Origin: Leptolyngbya sp. FACHB-261
GTDB lineage: Bacteria; Cyanobacteriota; Cyanobacteriia; FACHB-261
DNA length: 64,000 nucleotides
NCBI RefSeq assembly: GCF_014696065.1
Contig: NZ_JACJPL010000026.1
Location: 310,001 to 374,000 of the forward strand
Reading direction: 5' to 3'
Shown here: positions 48,314-56,942 of the stretch, one piece after another
Layout of the letters: every line of letters starts with the position of its first letter
Numbering within the stretch: position 1 is the stretch's first letter
The notes under the pieces: generated by a model
Databases searched by the model: none
The model's input: only the letters and a program-made list of their open reading frames with translations
What the model was told of the DNA's origin: nothing
Position numbers and translations under genes: made by a program

Positions 48314-49021
48314 ATGAAAAATCAAACGCCAGCAATTATTTTCGACCAGAAAACCGCTGCCTCTTATGACCAGAAAACTGACCTTTGGGCTGCAGGACGC
48401 GAAGCTCTCTTTTCGTTTATCCGCCTGATACTCGCTGAACTTCCGGCTGACGCACGCATTCTATGCGTCGGTGTCGGAACCGGAACGGAATTGATTGCTC
48501 TCGCTCAAGCCTTTCCTCAGTGGCAATTCACTGCGGTCGAACCTGCATCCGCAATGCTGGACGTCTGTCGTCAAAAAGCGGAAGCAAGTGGCGTTACATC
48601 ACGCTGTACATTCCACGAAGGCTATTTGGATTCACTACCCGCATCCGACCCATTCGATGCGGCGACTTGCCTTTTAGTCTCTCATTTCTTTACACAACCG
48701 GAAGAGCGGAGCCACTTCTTCCATCAGATCGCTTCTCGTCTTCGCCGCAGTGGATATTTGATCAATTCCGATCTGGTTTTGGGGATGTCTCCTTCGGTTT
48801 ATGAACGCCTTTTTGAAGTTTGGCTGCGGATGCTCCAAGGTTCTGGCTGGACTGAAGAAGACATTGAGAAGATGCGCGCCGCTTACGGTCGTGATGTTGC
48901 TGCTTTGTCAGCACCTGAGATTGAATCAATCATCGCAGCGGGGGGCTTCGACACGCCGGTGTTGTTCTTCCAAACTCTGTTTATTCGTGCTTGGTTTTCA
49001 AGACGCACATCGCCTGATTAG
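48314..49021 (+). CDS. Class I SAM-dependent methyltransferase
   Basis: 235 aa. The Rossmann motifs are LPADARILCVGVGTGTELIALAQAFPQWQFTAVEPASAMLDVCRQ (motif I G-x-G-x-G-T and the acidic post-I residue), FDAATCLLVSHFF (motif IV) and SHFFHQIASRLRRSGYLINSDL (post-motif V). The substrate is unknown; the fold is like small-molecule or ubiquinone-type methyltransferases. It stands alone downstream of the LuxR gene and is followed by an attC-like structure at 49045-49149, so it may be cassette-borne. Confidence 0.87.
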   Translation: MKNQTPAIIFDQKTAASYDQKTDLWAAGREALFSFIRLILAELPADARILCVGVGTGTELIALAQAFPQWQFTAVEPASAMLDVCRQKAEASGVTSRCTFHEGYLDSLPASDPFDAATCLLVSHFFTQPEERSHFFHQIASRLRRSGYLINSDLVLGMSPSVYERLFEVWLRMLQGSGWTEEDIEKMRAAYGRDVAALSAPEIESIIAAGGFDTPVLFFQTLFIRAWFSRRTSPD

Positions 49022-49044
49022 AAGCCAGTGCGCTTAAATCATAA

Positions 49045-49149
49045 GCCTAACAATCCGCTTGTGAACCCACTGTATAAAGATGGTTGAGTTCGAAAAATCG
49101 CTAGCGGCAGATGAAGCTGGCTGCTATGCGCTTCAGTTGTAAGTTAGGG
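49045..49149 (+). mobile_element. attC-like site 6 (degenerate)
   Basis: GCCTAACAATCCGCTTG (from 49045) is a good R'' half in the usual attC style. The distal end CAGTTGTAAGTTAGGG has GTTAGGG, one base off GTTRRRY. CCTAAC/GTTAGG pair; the inner arms match poorly. Confidence 0.4.
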
Positions 49150-49168
49150 GTTGTTTAGAAGTATCCGC

Positions 49169-49726
49169 ATGACTTCAGAAATTATTCTTATTGGTCCGAT
49201 TGGTGCTGGCAAATCTACTATCGGAGGACTTCTATCCCATAGGTTGGGGCTTCCGCAATGCTCGATGGATAAGCTGAGGTGGAGCTACTACAAAGAGATT
49301 GGATACGACGAAGATTTAGCAGAGCATATACGGAAAACTGAGGGATTCTGGGAGATCAATCAGTATTGGCAGCCCTTTGAAGCCTATGCAGTTGAAAGGT
49401 TGTTGCAGGAACACAATCAATGTGTCATCGATTTTGGGGCTGGACATTCTGTGTACGAAGACGTTGACCTATTTCAAAGAGTTCAACGAGCCTTGGCTCC
49501 ATATCCCAACGTTATTCTCTTACTTCCATCTCCAGATTTGGATGAGTCGATACGGATTCTCAATGAACGCAATGAGTATGTATTTGATGGCAAGCCAAAT
49601 GTCAATGAACACTTGGTAAGACATTCCTCAAATTATGAGCTTGCAAAGTTCACGGTATATACCAAGAACAAGAGACCTGAGGAAAGTTGCGATGAAATTC
49701 TAAATCTAATGGGAAATAGTGTATGA
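49169..49726 (+). CDS. Small P-loop kinase-like protein
   Basis: 185 aa. IILIGPIGAGKSTIGGLLSHRLGLPQCSMDKLRWSYYKEIGY begins with a Walker A GPIGAGKST and continues like shikimate/adenylate-type kinases, with D-K-L-R in the substrate-entry position and CVIDFGAGHSVYED near residue 90, then VILLLPSPDLDESIRILNERN. It is probably an ATP-dependent small-molecule or nucleotide kinase; the substrate is not evident. Start at ATG 49169; the frame reaches back to a TTG at 49151. It sits between two weak attC-like structures. Confidence 0.75.
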   Translation: MTSEIILIGPIGAGKSTIGGLLSHRLGLPQCSMDKLRWSYYKEIGYDEDLAEHIRKTEGFWEINQYWQPFEAYAVERLLQEHNQCVIDFGAGHSVYEDVDLFQRVQRALAPYPNVILLLPSPDLDESIRILNERNEYVFDGKPNVNEHLVRHSSNYELAKFTVYTKNKRPEESCDEILNLMGNSV

Positions 49727-49740
49727 ATGGTTCAATAAGC

Positions 49741-49786
49741 CTCTCACTAGAGCTTTCCGGTTACTCAGTACAGCATTTAGTGAGAG
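49741..49786. other. Inverted repeat after the P-loop kinase gene
   Basis: CTCTCACTA (49741-49749) and TAGTGAGAG (49778-49786) are perfect 9-bp arms with a 28-nt loop. No T-run; possibly a degenerate recombination or termination structure. Confidence 0.4.
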
Positions 49787-49874
49787 AAAATGCATCAATA
49801 CTTCCATGCCGCTTTATAGCTGTGACGAAATAAATGAATAATCACTGAGTGCCAACCTAAACGAGCAAGAATTA

Positions 49875-50441
49875 TTACAGTCGAACAGGCTCAAACTCAT
49901 TGATAGAGATGACTTTTGCATAAACCGCTGCTAGTGCCGCCATAAAAGCCGCATGAACTTCAGCAGCTTCAACTATTTTACCCTGATGTTCCAGGTCTCG
50001 TGTTGCACAAGCATCTTCAATGACTGTGCACTGCAACCCAAAATCGAATGCAGCGCGGCTTGTAGCATCAATGCACATATGACTCATTGCACCACAAATC
50101 ACCACTTCTTCAACCTTAGAGTCTTTGAGGTACTCCAGTAAATCGGTTTCTCTAAAACTGTTAGGAAAATGTTTCACAATAACGGTTTCCTCTTGTTGAG
50201 GAGCTACACTTTCGTGGATTCTAGCTCCTTCTGTGTCCGGCAAGAAAAATGTTGCTCCCGGCTGCTTCGAGATGTGTTGGATATGAAAGATCGGAGATTG
50301 TTTATCTCGAAACTTCTGTAAAAGCTTCTGGGCGTTTTCTGCAGCCTGTTCTACGCCAACTAGTTCTAAATTTCCCCTGGGGAAATAATCATTTTGAATG
50401 TCAACGACAACTAAGCCCTGTTTTAGGTCAGATCCGTTCAT
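49875..50441 (-). CDS. Cysteine hydrolase (isochorismatase family)
   Basis: 188 aa. The catalytic Asp is in GLVVVDIQNDYFP (residue ~14), Lys in VKHFPNSFRETDL, and Cys in VEEVVICGAMSHMCIDATSRAAFDFG, the complete D-K-C triad of isochorismatase-like amidohydrolases (nicotinamidase/carbamoylase group). ATG 50441 has AAGGGA 8 nt upstream; the longer frame to 50612 runs into the divergent regulator. It is divergent from an HxlR gene at 50606, and pairs of HxlR with hydrolase genes are a common arrangement in which the regulator controls its neighbour. Substrate unknown. Confidence 0.9.
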   Translation of the reverse strand: MNGSDLKQGLVVVDIQNDYFPRGNLELVGVEQAAENAQKLLQKFRDKQSPIFHIQHISKQPGATFFLPDTEGARIHESVAPQQEETVIVKHFPNSFRETDLLEYLKDSKVEEVVICGAMSHMCIDATSRAAFDFGLQCTVIEDACATRDLEHQGKIVEAAEVHAAFMAALAAVYAKVISINEFEPVRL

Positions 50442-50605
50442 AAATTCGTCCCTTGTTACCTTTTTGTGTTCGCACTTCCAGCAAAGCTTGCTGACTGCTC
50501 TATCTGGCTGCTTCGATAGCATGAGTATGAGCGAAGCAAGCCAGTATTTCAAGTACGTACAATATAGTTGGGAACTATCAAAAAGTATCGTTGGAACCAG
50601 ACTCA

Positions 50606-50980
50606 ATGCCACACAAGCAATACATGTGTCCGGTAGAAGCCCTTGTCGATGTCATTGGGGGAAAGTGGAAGATGCCAATTCTCACTCTCTTGTTTCAAGG
50701 CACCAAACGCTATGGAGAACTTAGACAGCATCTGACTGGAGTGACTGAGCGGATGCTAACCATGCAGTTACGAGAACTGGAACAGTCTGGAATCGTTCAG
50801 AGAAAAGTGTATGCCGAGGTTCCTATAAAAGTAGAATGTTCCCTAACTGACCTGGGCCTAAGCTTAAAACCTGTTTTACAGGTCATGCTGGGGTGGAGCG
50901 AGCAGTACTTGTGTGTGATTGAGCAGAAAGCGGTTTGGTGGGAGGAAGTCAGTAACTCTTCAATCAACCCAACCGACTAA
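50606..50980 (+). CDS. HxlR-family transcriptional regulator
   Basis: 124 aa. MCPVEALVDVIGGKWKMPILTLLFQGTKRYGELRQHLTGVTERMLTMQLRELEQSGIVQRKVYAEVPIKVECSLTDLGLSLKPVL contains the family hallmarks: the redox-type N-terminal Cys, GGKWK, the YGELR...VT.RMLT.QLREL recognition helix and the wing R.VY.EVP..VEYSLT.LG. ATG 50606 is preferred over TTG 50591. The 165-bp divergent gap with the isochorismatase-family gene includes the self-complementary GTACGTAC (50553-50560), a plausible half-site pair for this dimeric regulator. Confidence 0.92.
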   Translation: MPHKQYMCPVEALVDVIGGKWKMPILTLLFQGTKRYGELRQHLTGVTERMLTMQLRELEQSGIVQRKVYAEVPIKVECSLTDLGLSLKPVLQVMLGWSEQYLCVIEQKAVWWEEVSNSSINPTD

Positions 50981-50988
50981 ACCACTAG

Positions 50989-51073
50989 GCTAGCGTTGCG
51001 GTAGAGCGGACAGCTTGGAGATCTTAATGCTTAGTTTAAAGTTGTTGGCTGTCGCTCAACTTTGCTGTTAGAA
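50989..51073 (+). mobile_element. attC-like site 7 (degenerate)
   Basis: GAGCGGACAGC (51004-51014) and GCTGTCGCTC (51049-51058) pair with one extra base bulged on the left, the extrahelical pattern of attC. The distal GTTAGAA (51067-51073) is one base off the R' box. The 5' GGCTAGC is a poor R''. It starts 9 bp after the HxlR stop. Confidence 0.45.
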
Positions 51074-51161
51074 CACCTCAATCGGTGCCGTGTCAAACTA
51101 ACGCCTTTCTATATTCTACTTATATTCGCGTGGTTTCTCATGAGCGGTTGAACAGAAGAAG

Positions 51162-51338
51162 ATGGATAAAAACCCTATAGAACTTAGAAGGAAGAGATAC
51201 TTTAAGCTCAACTCACAAATTGCTCAGCTGAATAATGCACGACTGCGTTCTTTGCTTGACGATAATCAGTACGCAAAACTACAGCTACTACTCAAAGGGA
51301 CGGGGTTTCTTTCTGGTGCTGAATCTCAGGACGGATAG
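51162..51338 (+). CDS. Short ORF, possible N-terminal remnant
   Basis: 58 codons: MDKNPIELRRKRYFKLNSQIAQLNNARLRSLLDD is coding-like and resembles the start of larger cassette-borne kinase-like proteins (helix with L-N-A-R-L-R-x-L-L), but the frame ends after GFLSGAESQDG with no continuation found in other frames. It may be a truncated gene or a real small protein. GAAGAAG precedes the ATG. Low certainty. Confidence 0.35.
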   Translation: MDKNPIELRRKRYFKLNSQIAQLNNARLRSLLDDNQYAKLQLLLKGTGFLSGAESQDG

Positions 51339-51490
51339 TGACATCATTTGCTGCTGTGGTGTGTTCGAGCAATCCGCTGGCACCCGACCGCTAAGAAGTT
51401 ATTTATTGAGAGGGAAAAGTTATCCTTGGTGAGTGAAGCGGAACGTTGTGCCTTTGCGTGCAGCGTTTCGGCGTGCGAAACTGTGGAACT

Positions 51491-51958
51491 ATGGATAAGG
51501 CGACACTTAACCTGCTCAATGCAGCGGATGACCCACAAGAATCCGAAGCACCCAAAGGTTTTGATTATGTGAAAGAGATAGAGGCCGTAGAACGCATCAA
51601 ACCAGAACTGGAAAGAATTGTTGGCCGCCTATTTGTCTTGGACGAAAACGTTCAAGACGCGTCTTTCTTTACAGAGTTATCTATTCGCCAGTCAGAACTT
51701 GAGTATATGGCAGGCATCGGTAATGTCATTCTCACGGTGCTGGCAATTCGATTTTCAGCATTTGGCAAACTATTTACTGTTTGGTCAAACTCGACAAAGG
51801 AGAAAGTAAATAGAAATTTGATAGACGAAGTGGTTGCCACCCTTCAAGATCATGGTTATGTTTACGTAGATGCCGATGCCTTGCAAGAGTCATACACTGG
51901 TTCTCACACCGATTTTAAAGATACAACATGGTGGCTTAGGTTCTTCGATTACATCTGA
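51491..51958 (+). CDS. Hypothetical cassette-type protein
   Basis: 155 aa, soluble, unknown family. MDKATLNLLNAADDPQESEAP is followed by FDYVKEIEAVERIKPELERIVGRLFVLDENVQDASFFTELSI, a helical part around LEYMAGIGNVILTVLAIRFSAFGKLFTVW, and a C-terminal VVATLQDHGYVYVDADALQESYTG...TWWLRFFDYI. It is followed 10 bp later by a weak attC-like structure (51968-52075), consistent with a gene cassette. The frame begins at 51446, but the ATG at 51491 gives the plausible protein start. Confidence 0.6.
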   Translation: MDKATLNLLNAADDPQESEAPKGFDYVKEIEAVERIKPELERIVGRLFVLDENVQDASFFTELSIRQSELEYMAGIGNVILTVLAIRFSAFGKLFTVWSNSTKEKVNRNLIDEVVATLQDHGYVYVDADALQESYTGSHTDFKDTTWWLRFFDYI

Positions 51959-51967
51959 GCTACAGCT

Positions 51968-52075
51968 AATTAACAAAGGCACGACAAGACGCTGCATCTG
52001 ACTGCCTACGGCCCTGCGTTTCACTCGTTTCTCACTTCACTTCGGGCTTCCAGTGGGTGAGCCTAGTCGTTAGTT
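51968..52075 (+). mobile_element. attC-like site 8 (very degenerate)
   Basis: AATTAAC (51968-51974) stands at the R'' position and GTTAGTT (52069-52075) at the R' position. ACGAC/GTCGT inner arms pair. Box matches are imperfect on both ends; position after a short orphan ORF and before repeat R3 is the main support. Confidence 0.3.
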
Positions 52076-52140
52076 AGTGTAAGTGTGCAAGGCTGCGGTT
52101 GCCCTCCTCAACTTTCGAGCGGCAGCCTACTTGTGTGAAA

Positions 52141-52290
52141 ATATACTGAAGAATTCTACCTGTCTACTTAAACTCGCATACTCTGTGGAAAGGTTCTGCC
52201 TGTCTGTTCAACCAGAGAGATGTGCAGAAAATGCCTATCTATTCATCGGATTTGGGATGATGGACGGAAAGTTTCCGTCCAATAAGTTTT
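52141..52290. repeat. ~40-bp-unit repeat element R3
   Basis: A third, more diverged member of the R1/R2 family: units carry GTGGAAAGGTTCTGCCTGTCT, GCAGAAAATGCCTATCTATTC and GGACGGAAAGTTTCCGTCC, ending CCAATAAGTTTTAG. GGACGGAAAGTTTCCGTCC is a perfect palindrome around the central G. As with R1 and R2, it abuts an attC-like site and precedes a plus-strand gene. Confidence 0.6.
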
Positions 52291-52335
52291 AGCCTAGTCT
52301 TCGCGAAAAAAGTCTCACGTACAAGAGGTGATGAA

Positions 52336-53304
52336 ATGCTACAGATTGCTTTGGCTCAGAATCTTCTTGCCTGCATTCGATTTTCTCAATGCTTAGGCTT
52401 AGCTACTAAACTCACATTTGGTAAATCTAGCTTGGGCCTCTCAGCAACTCTCGTATTGTTAGAGTTATGCAGTTGCCCTGTGGCTATGGGACAGCAGGTG
52501 GATACGAGTAAATTCGACAGCTTTGCAGACTGGTGTTTGCATCAAGAACGTCTTGCTGATTCAGCTAAGAAAACGGTTATGAGGGTATTACAGGAAGTAG
52601 CTACATCTGACTGCAATAAAGCCAACGAAATCCTCTCAAGTCGTACAGATTTAGATCTCTCTGGCAACAATATTCCTAATGCAGCCGGACCAATCTCAAA
52701 TCTTGAGCCGTTACAGGTGCTGACTAACCTCACCACTCTTGACCTCTCACACAATCCAGTTCTTGATCTTAGACCATTGCAGACCTTGGTTAATTTAAAA
52801 TCACTTAGGCTTTGGTATACCCCGATCAGCAACCTCACTCCTTTGCAGTCACTAACGAACCTTGTTTTTCTTGAAATTATCAGCAGTGAAGTAAGCGATG
52901 TTCGTCCTCTGAGTTCACTAACTCAGCTATCTCATTTAATAATAGGCGAGAGTAAAATTGTGGATATTAGTTCGCTAAACTCCCTCACTCGTCTTAGGAT
53001 ATTATACCTTCCCGACAATCAAATTAGTGACCTAACTGCTCTACAATCACTGACAAATCTTGAAGGACTCAGCCTTGGGGTCAATAAAATTACTGATGTG
53101 AGGCCACTACAATCTCTGACTCGTCTCACGTATCTAACGCTTGGTGACAATCAGATTACTGATGTTAGCTCCCTACGGTCTCTAATTAATTTAGATGAAC
53201 TGCATCTTTGTCGAAATCCAATTACTAACATCGGCTCTTTGCAACCCTCAGCAAGTAGAACAAAAATCTTCTTTGGAAGAGACTGTCCACCAGCTGGTGT
53301 CTAA
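52336..53304 (+). CDS. Exported leucine-rich-repeat protein
   Basis: 322 aa. An N-terminal hydrophobic segment (LGLSATLVLLELCSCPVAMG) suggests export. After a ~60-aa cap come about eight 22-aa LRRs of the internalin type (L-x-x-L-T-N-L-x-x-L-x-L-x-x-N-x-I-x-D-x-x-x), e.g. LQVLTNLTTLDLSHNPVLDL and LQSLTRLTYLTLGDNQITDV, and a short end with two Cys. Likely a periplasmic or surface recognition protein; ligand unknown. GAGG lies 8 nt before ATG 52336. It directly follows the R3 repeat. Confidence 0.85.
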   Translation: MLQIALAQNLLACIRFSQCLGLATKLTFGKSSLGLSATLVLLELCSCPVAMGQQVDTSKFDSFADWCLHQERLADSAKKTVMRVLQEVATSDCNKANEILSSRTDLDLSGNNIPNAAGPISNLEPLQVLTNLTTLDLSHNPVLDLRPLQTLVNLKSLRLWYTPISNLTPLQSLTNLVFLEIISSEVSDVRPLSSLTQLSHLIIGESKIVDISSLNSLTRLRILYLPDNQISDLTALQSLTNLEGLSLGVNKITDVRPLQSLTRLTYLTLGDNQITDVSSLRSLINLDELHLCRNPITNIGSLQPSASRTKIFFGRDCPPAGV

Positions 53305-53569
53305 ACATCAAAATTACGACGAGTGTAGTTGATTTTACGCTATTTGAGGAGACAACGAAGGGGCCATTACTTAGCTACCTGACACCAAGGCCTCGAATGG
53401 CGTGAATTCACACATAATTTGTGATCCTTCTCTTACGAACGTTAGTTCCGCGACCGCGGTACACTTTTATAGACTTGTCTGGGGAATTCGCCATCTTGGT
53501 CTCTTCCTCCAGTTAGCTCAATCGTTGGGCAGCTTGATACTCAACTTGATCTCAATCAATAGAGCCAAT

Positions 53570-54511
53570 ATGATTCACCTAAGTTCTTCCGACAGCCCTA
53601 TGGTCAGCGACCGCTGGCCAAGCTTGCATTTTCAAGACTGGAAAGAAACCTACGCGACGCTCCATATGTGGACGCAGATCGTCGGTAAAATCAGGCTTGT
53701 CCAGATGCCCTGGATCAACCACTCCTGGCACACGACCCTATACGTTACCTCCCGCGGTCTTACCACATCGCCCATTCCGGATGGCACTCGAACTTTTCAA
53801 ATTTACTTCGATTTCATCGACCACAAGCTTTTCATCCAGACTAGTGATGGTGAGCTTAGAACAATGGCGCTTGAGCCACGCTCGGTTGCAGACTTCTACG
53901 AAGAGTTGTTTGCTAAATTGGCCGAACTAAATCTCAAGGTGAAGATTCACACAACGCCCAATGAAGTTGCAAACCCTATCCCATTTGAGAAAGACTTCGA
54001 GCACAAAGCCTATGACGCTGATTATGCCAATCGGTTGTGGCGCGCCCTAGTGCAGGCTGACCGAGTGTTTAATCAGTTCCGGGCTCGTTTCACTGGCAAA
54101 TGCAGCCCAGTGCATTTCTTTTGGGGAAGCTTCGATCTAGCTGTCACCCGCTTTTCTGGGAGACGAGCACCCGAACACCCTGGCGGCGTCCCTCATCTTC
54201 CAGATTGGGTCGCACGCGAAGCCTACTCTCACGAAGTGAGTAGCTGCGGATTTTGGCCGGGAAGTGAGCAGATGCCCCTGCCAGTGTTTTATTCCTATGC
54301 GTATCCTGCACCAGAAGGATTCAGTACGTCGCGGGTGGGTCCGAGTGCAGCAAGCTACAATTCGGAGCTAGGAGAATTTATCCTTCCTTACGATGAGGTT
54401 CGGCAATCAGCTTCCCCAGATGAGGCATTGCTTGAGTTCCTACAAACCACCTATGAAGCTGCTGCTGACTCTGGTAAGTGGGATCGTTCAGAACTGGAAC
54501 GGGCGGAGTAG
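53570..54511 (+). CDS. DUF5996 family protein
   Basis: 313 aa. WPSLHFQDWKETYATLHMWTQIVGKIRL, PWINHSWHTTLYVTSRGLTTSPIP, FQIYFDFIDHKLFIQTSDG and VHFFWGSFDLAVTRFSGRRAPEHPGG are the conserved blocks of DUF5996. Several His/Asp/Trp residues in W.NHSWH and HFFWGSFD are invariant-looking and could form an active site, but the family has no described function. Cytoplasmic, no signal. ATG 53570 is the first Met before the domain; the frame extends to 53402. Monocistronic. Confidence 0.85.
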   Translation: MIHLSSSDSPMVSDRWPSLHFQDWKETYATLHMWTQIVGKIRLVQMPWINHSWHTTLYVTSRGLTTSPIPDGTRTFQIYFDFIDHKLFIQTSDGELRTMALEPRSVADFYEELFAKLAELNLKVKIHTTPNEVANPIPFEKDFEHKAYDADYANRLWRALVQADRVFNQFRARFTGKCSPVHFFWGSFDLAVTRFSGRRAPEHPGGVPHLPDWVAREAYSHEVSSCGFWPGSEQMPLPVFYSYAYPAPEGFSTSRVGPSAASYNSELGEFILPYDEVRQSASPDEALLEFLQTTYEAAADSGKWDRSELERAE

Positions 54512-54575
54512 CCATAGGCCAGCCATCTGACACAGCCACCTGACCAACCTCTTTATTGGAGCCGTTTAAAAGCTT

Positions 54576-55121
54576 ATGCAATGGCTGAATGAACCTGCTC
54601 ATTGGTCAAGTTCCAGCAATCAAATTATTGTCAATACCTCGCCAAAGACTGACTTTTGGCGTGTCACCCACTATGGTTTCATTCGTGATAACGGGCATTT
54701 CTACTTCGAGCAGGTAGACACAGATTTTGTGGTGGAAGTAGAGATACTGGGTAGATACAAAGATCTGTACGATCAAGCAGGGATTATGATCCGTTCTGAT
54801 CAGAATCACTGGATTAAAACAGGCATAGAGTATGTTGAGGGGATACAGCATCTGAGCGCTGTTGTCACTCATGACTACTCAGACTGGTCTGTAACTCCAC
54901 TTCTGACACCACCTCCCTCTCTCCGTCTACGAGTTGAGCGCCGAAAAGAAGCCATCCACATTTCATATGTAGATGCAAACTCAAAATACGCTCTGTTCCG
55001 ATTGGCTTATTTCCCGACCGAACAGGAAGTTCAAGTTGGGATTATGTGTGCCTCACCAGAGGGAGATGGCTATGAAGCCATTTTTGATAATTATCAGTTG
55101 ACCAAGCAACCTGCGGTCTAA
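54576..55121 (+). CDS. DUF1349 family protein
   Basis: 181 aa with the DUF1349/YesU-like jelly-roll pattern: MQWLNEPAHWSSSSNQIIVNTSPKTDFWRVTHYGFIRDNGHFYF, FVVEVEILGRYKDLYDQAGIMIRSDQNHWIKTGIEYVEGIQHLSAVVTHDYSDWS, and LRVERRKEAIHISYV...VGIMCASPEGDGYEAIFDNYQ. Family members resemble laminin-G/glucanase folds and some bind carbohydrate; no activity is established. No signal peptide, so cytoplasmic. It follows the DUF5996 gene by 64 bp and may be co-transcribed with it. Confidence 0.87.
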   Translation: MQWLNEPAHWSSSSNQIIVNTSPKTDFWRVTHYGFIRDNGHFYFEQVDTDFVVEVEILGRYKDLYDQAGIMIRSDQNHWIKTGIEYVEGIQHLSAVVTHDYSDWSVTPLLTPPPSLRLRVERRKEAIHISYVDANSKYALFRLAYFPTEQEVQVGIMCASPEGDGYEAIFDNYQLTKQPAV

Positions 55122-55182
55122 CCATTGCACTGGAGTATGTAAAAAAATCTAGTGGTAAACGCTGCTGCCCTACGATTTGAGG

Positions 55183-55776
55183 TCAGCGCCCGCCATACGC
55201 TTGTCGGTACGGTCTACCAAAATTTTCAATTAGGCGATCAACCACGCCTAGGTTCATTACCTGTCCATTGTCGAGGCTAGGACCCTTTGCAACTTCGGCA
55301 CGATAGGCTATAAGCGCTGCTCGGTTCTGCTTTAGAAACGCAATTGTTGCATTGACATAAGCATCCCAAGCATCTGAGTAAGGTTTAAATTCTGGCGGCA
55401 CCCCTTCTGGGCTGGAGAAGGACTGTTCAAAGAAGGAAATAGCTGATTCGTAGTTGTTGTCATAGGCAAACATTTGGCCTGCATGAAATGCCAAAATTTC
55501 ACGCTCGTTGCCACGCAGGTTGGTGTTGGTGTTCAGGTAACTTACAATCAACCCAGCCGCCTGACAATAACATTCCATCTTAGATAAGCGGCGCCATCCC
55601 TGATTGGGTGTTTGGTCAAAAGCATCGTAACCCAGTGAAAGACTGCTTTGCTCCTCATCCAAAGCTGTTCTGCAAGCAGCTTTGGATGGAGGTAAGACTT
55701 CAGCAACGCTTTTTTGAGGAATCGAACTACTGCTAACTAGCAGGCAGCAGCATGTCCAGATGATTTGCTTTTTCAT
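55183..55776 (-). CDS. Exported hypothetical protein
   Basis: 197 aa. The signal region KKQIIWTCCCLLVSSSSIPQKSVAE (possible lipobox-like CCC) precedes a Cys-containing soluble domain with ACRTALDEEQSSLSLGYDAFDQTPNQGWRRLSKMECYCQAAGLIVSYL and a helix pair resembling a TPR (REILAFHAGQMFAYDNNYESAISFFEQSF, AWDAYVNATIAFLKQNRAALIAYRAEVA). Probably periplasmic, with a helical repeat fold. It is encoded 2 bp after the anti-sigma-like gene on the same strand, so it may be part of that signalling operon. Confidence 0.65.
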   Translation of the reverse strand: MKKQIIWTCCCLLVSSSSIPQKSVAEVLPPSKAACRTALDEEQSSLSLGYDAFDQTPNQGWRRLSKMECYCQAAGLIVSYLNTNTNLRGNEREILAFHAGQMFAYDNNYESAISFFEQSFSSPEGVPPEFKPYSDAWDAYVNATIAFLKQNRAALIAYRAEVAKGPSLDNGQVMNLGVVDRLIENFGRPYRQAYGGR

Positions 55777-55778
55777 AA

Positions 55779-56942
55779 TTACTTCGACCGTAAGCTGCGA
55801 GCGATTGCCACTAATTCCTCTTCACTCATGCCTTTAGGGGTGACGACTTGAAACAATATGTCCCCTTCTCGCCACTGAACCTGACGAAAATTGGTGTCTT
55901 GAATCCATTGCATTCCTTGTATTACTCCATTCGGTGAAGTAATGTCTTTCCAAGTTCCTTCTACATATTCCCCTGTAATCTCGCCAATTTGAATCGGTTT
56001 AGTTTTTGCACTGGCTCCAATCGGGCTTCCACTAGCCAGAGCAGGATCATCATCAAAAAGTGGTTTTTTTGCCCACATGATAGAAAACTGGGTCTCATCG
56101 TTCTCTGTAGCAGGGGAAGTCAACACAATGGGCCCAACAACGGGGGAGCCACCATTAAGTCGTTGTTGTGTAACTATAAACTGACTATCTGTTTGAGGGT
56201 TTTTATAATTTGACGATACAACTTCGGGAAAAGGTGAAACAATCTCCTTAAGCTCAAAGCCATCTGGAACAAACGTAGGTTCTCTCAACGCAAAACCCCG
56301 CTCAGCCTCCATTTCACTGATAGTATTCGTCGTCCGCATTTGCTTTTCAGTCGCCTGCAGCTCATCTTCAGCCAGGGGGGAAGGTTGGTTCTCCTCTGAC
56401 ATGTCTTGTTGACCGACTTGATCGCTCCTTGTATGTTGAAAGACTTGGATAAACTCTAATGCCAATGTTCGCAAAGAAGGAGTAGAAATTGTGACAACCG
56501 ACGTAATGACCAGTAGTGCCAAACTAACTAGAGAGACCTGCCGAACAGAACGAAATGGTTGAGTAAGCTTCATAGGCTTGCGCCTATTTTTAGATGGGTT
56601 TAAAAATTGTGGGTTTGAAGATGATTGGCTTGTCGGTAAAACTTCGGTGTGGGTCTGTTTTACTTCAGGTTGAGTGAGATGTTCATGGTTAACAGCAGAG
56701 CTTGTTTGGGAAGTGAGTAAGGTCTGCCGTTGCAATAATTCTGCCTCCAAGTTGGCAGCAAAGTTGGGGTCAGGTTGTATCGCGTTGATTTGGGTAACTA
56801 GCTTGCTCACCAACTCTGTCTTAAAGGGAGATAAATCGTCTGATACGGGTATCGATTGCCCGTTCTGTTGGGCTGTGAGAAATAGATCCAACTCCTCAGC
56901 CTGCTGGTTTTCGTCATTGGCTTGATAGTGATTAGATTTCAT
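55779..56942 (-). CDS. Anti-sigma-factor-like membrane protein (DUF4367 C-terminus)
   Basis: 387 aa. The N-terminal ~115 residues are cytoplasmic and polar (AEELDLFLTAQQNGQ, TELVSKLVTQIN, NFAANLEAELLQRQ), in the place of an anti-sigma domain. One membrane helix lies at ~133-155 (SLVSLALLVITSVVTI). The outer part (~200-385: GFALREPTFVPDGFELKEI, QIGEITGEYVEGTW, QVQWREGDILFQVVTPKGMSEEELVAIARSL) matches DUF4367. Its ATG overlaps the sigma-factor stop (ATGA), a strong sign that it binds the sigma factor encoded upstream. No zinc-binding HxxxCxxC is present, so it is not a ZAS type. Confidence 0.82.
   Translation of the reverse strand: MKSNHYQANDENQQAEELDLFLTAQQNGQSIPVSDDLSPFKTELVSKLVTQINAIQPDPNFAANLEAELLQRQTLLTSQTSSAVNHEHLTQPEVKQTHTEVLPTSQSSSNPQFLNPSKNRRKPMKLTQPFRSVRQVSLVSLALLVITSVVTISTPSLRTLALEFIQVFQHTRSDQVGQQDMSEENQPSPLAEDELQATEKQMRTTNTISEMEAERGFALREPTFVPDGFELKEIVSPFPEVVSSNYKNPQTDSQFIVTQQRLNGGSPVVGPIVLTSPATENDETQFSIMWAKKPLFDDDPALASGSPIGASAKTKPIQIGEITGEYVEGTWKDITSPNGVIQGMQWIQDTNFRQVQWREGDILFQVVTPKGMSEEELVAIARSLRSK

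Noticed and set aside
49741-49786. Inverted repeat as an IS end
   Set aside because: Single pair with a 28-nt loop, no transposase and no direct repeats beside it.
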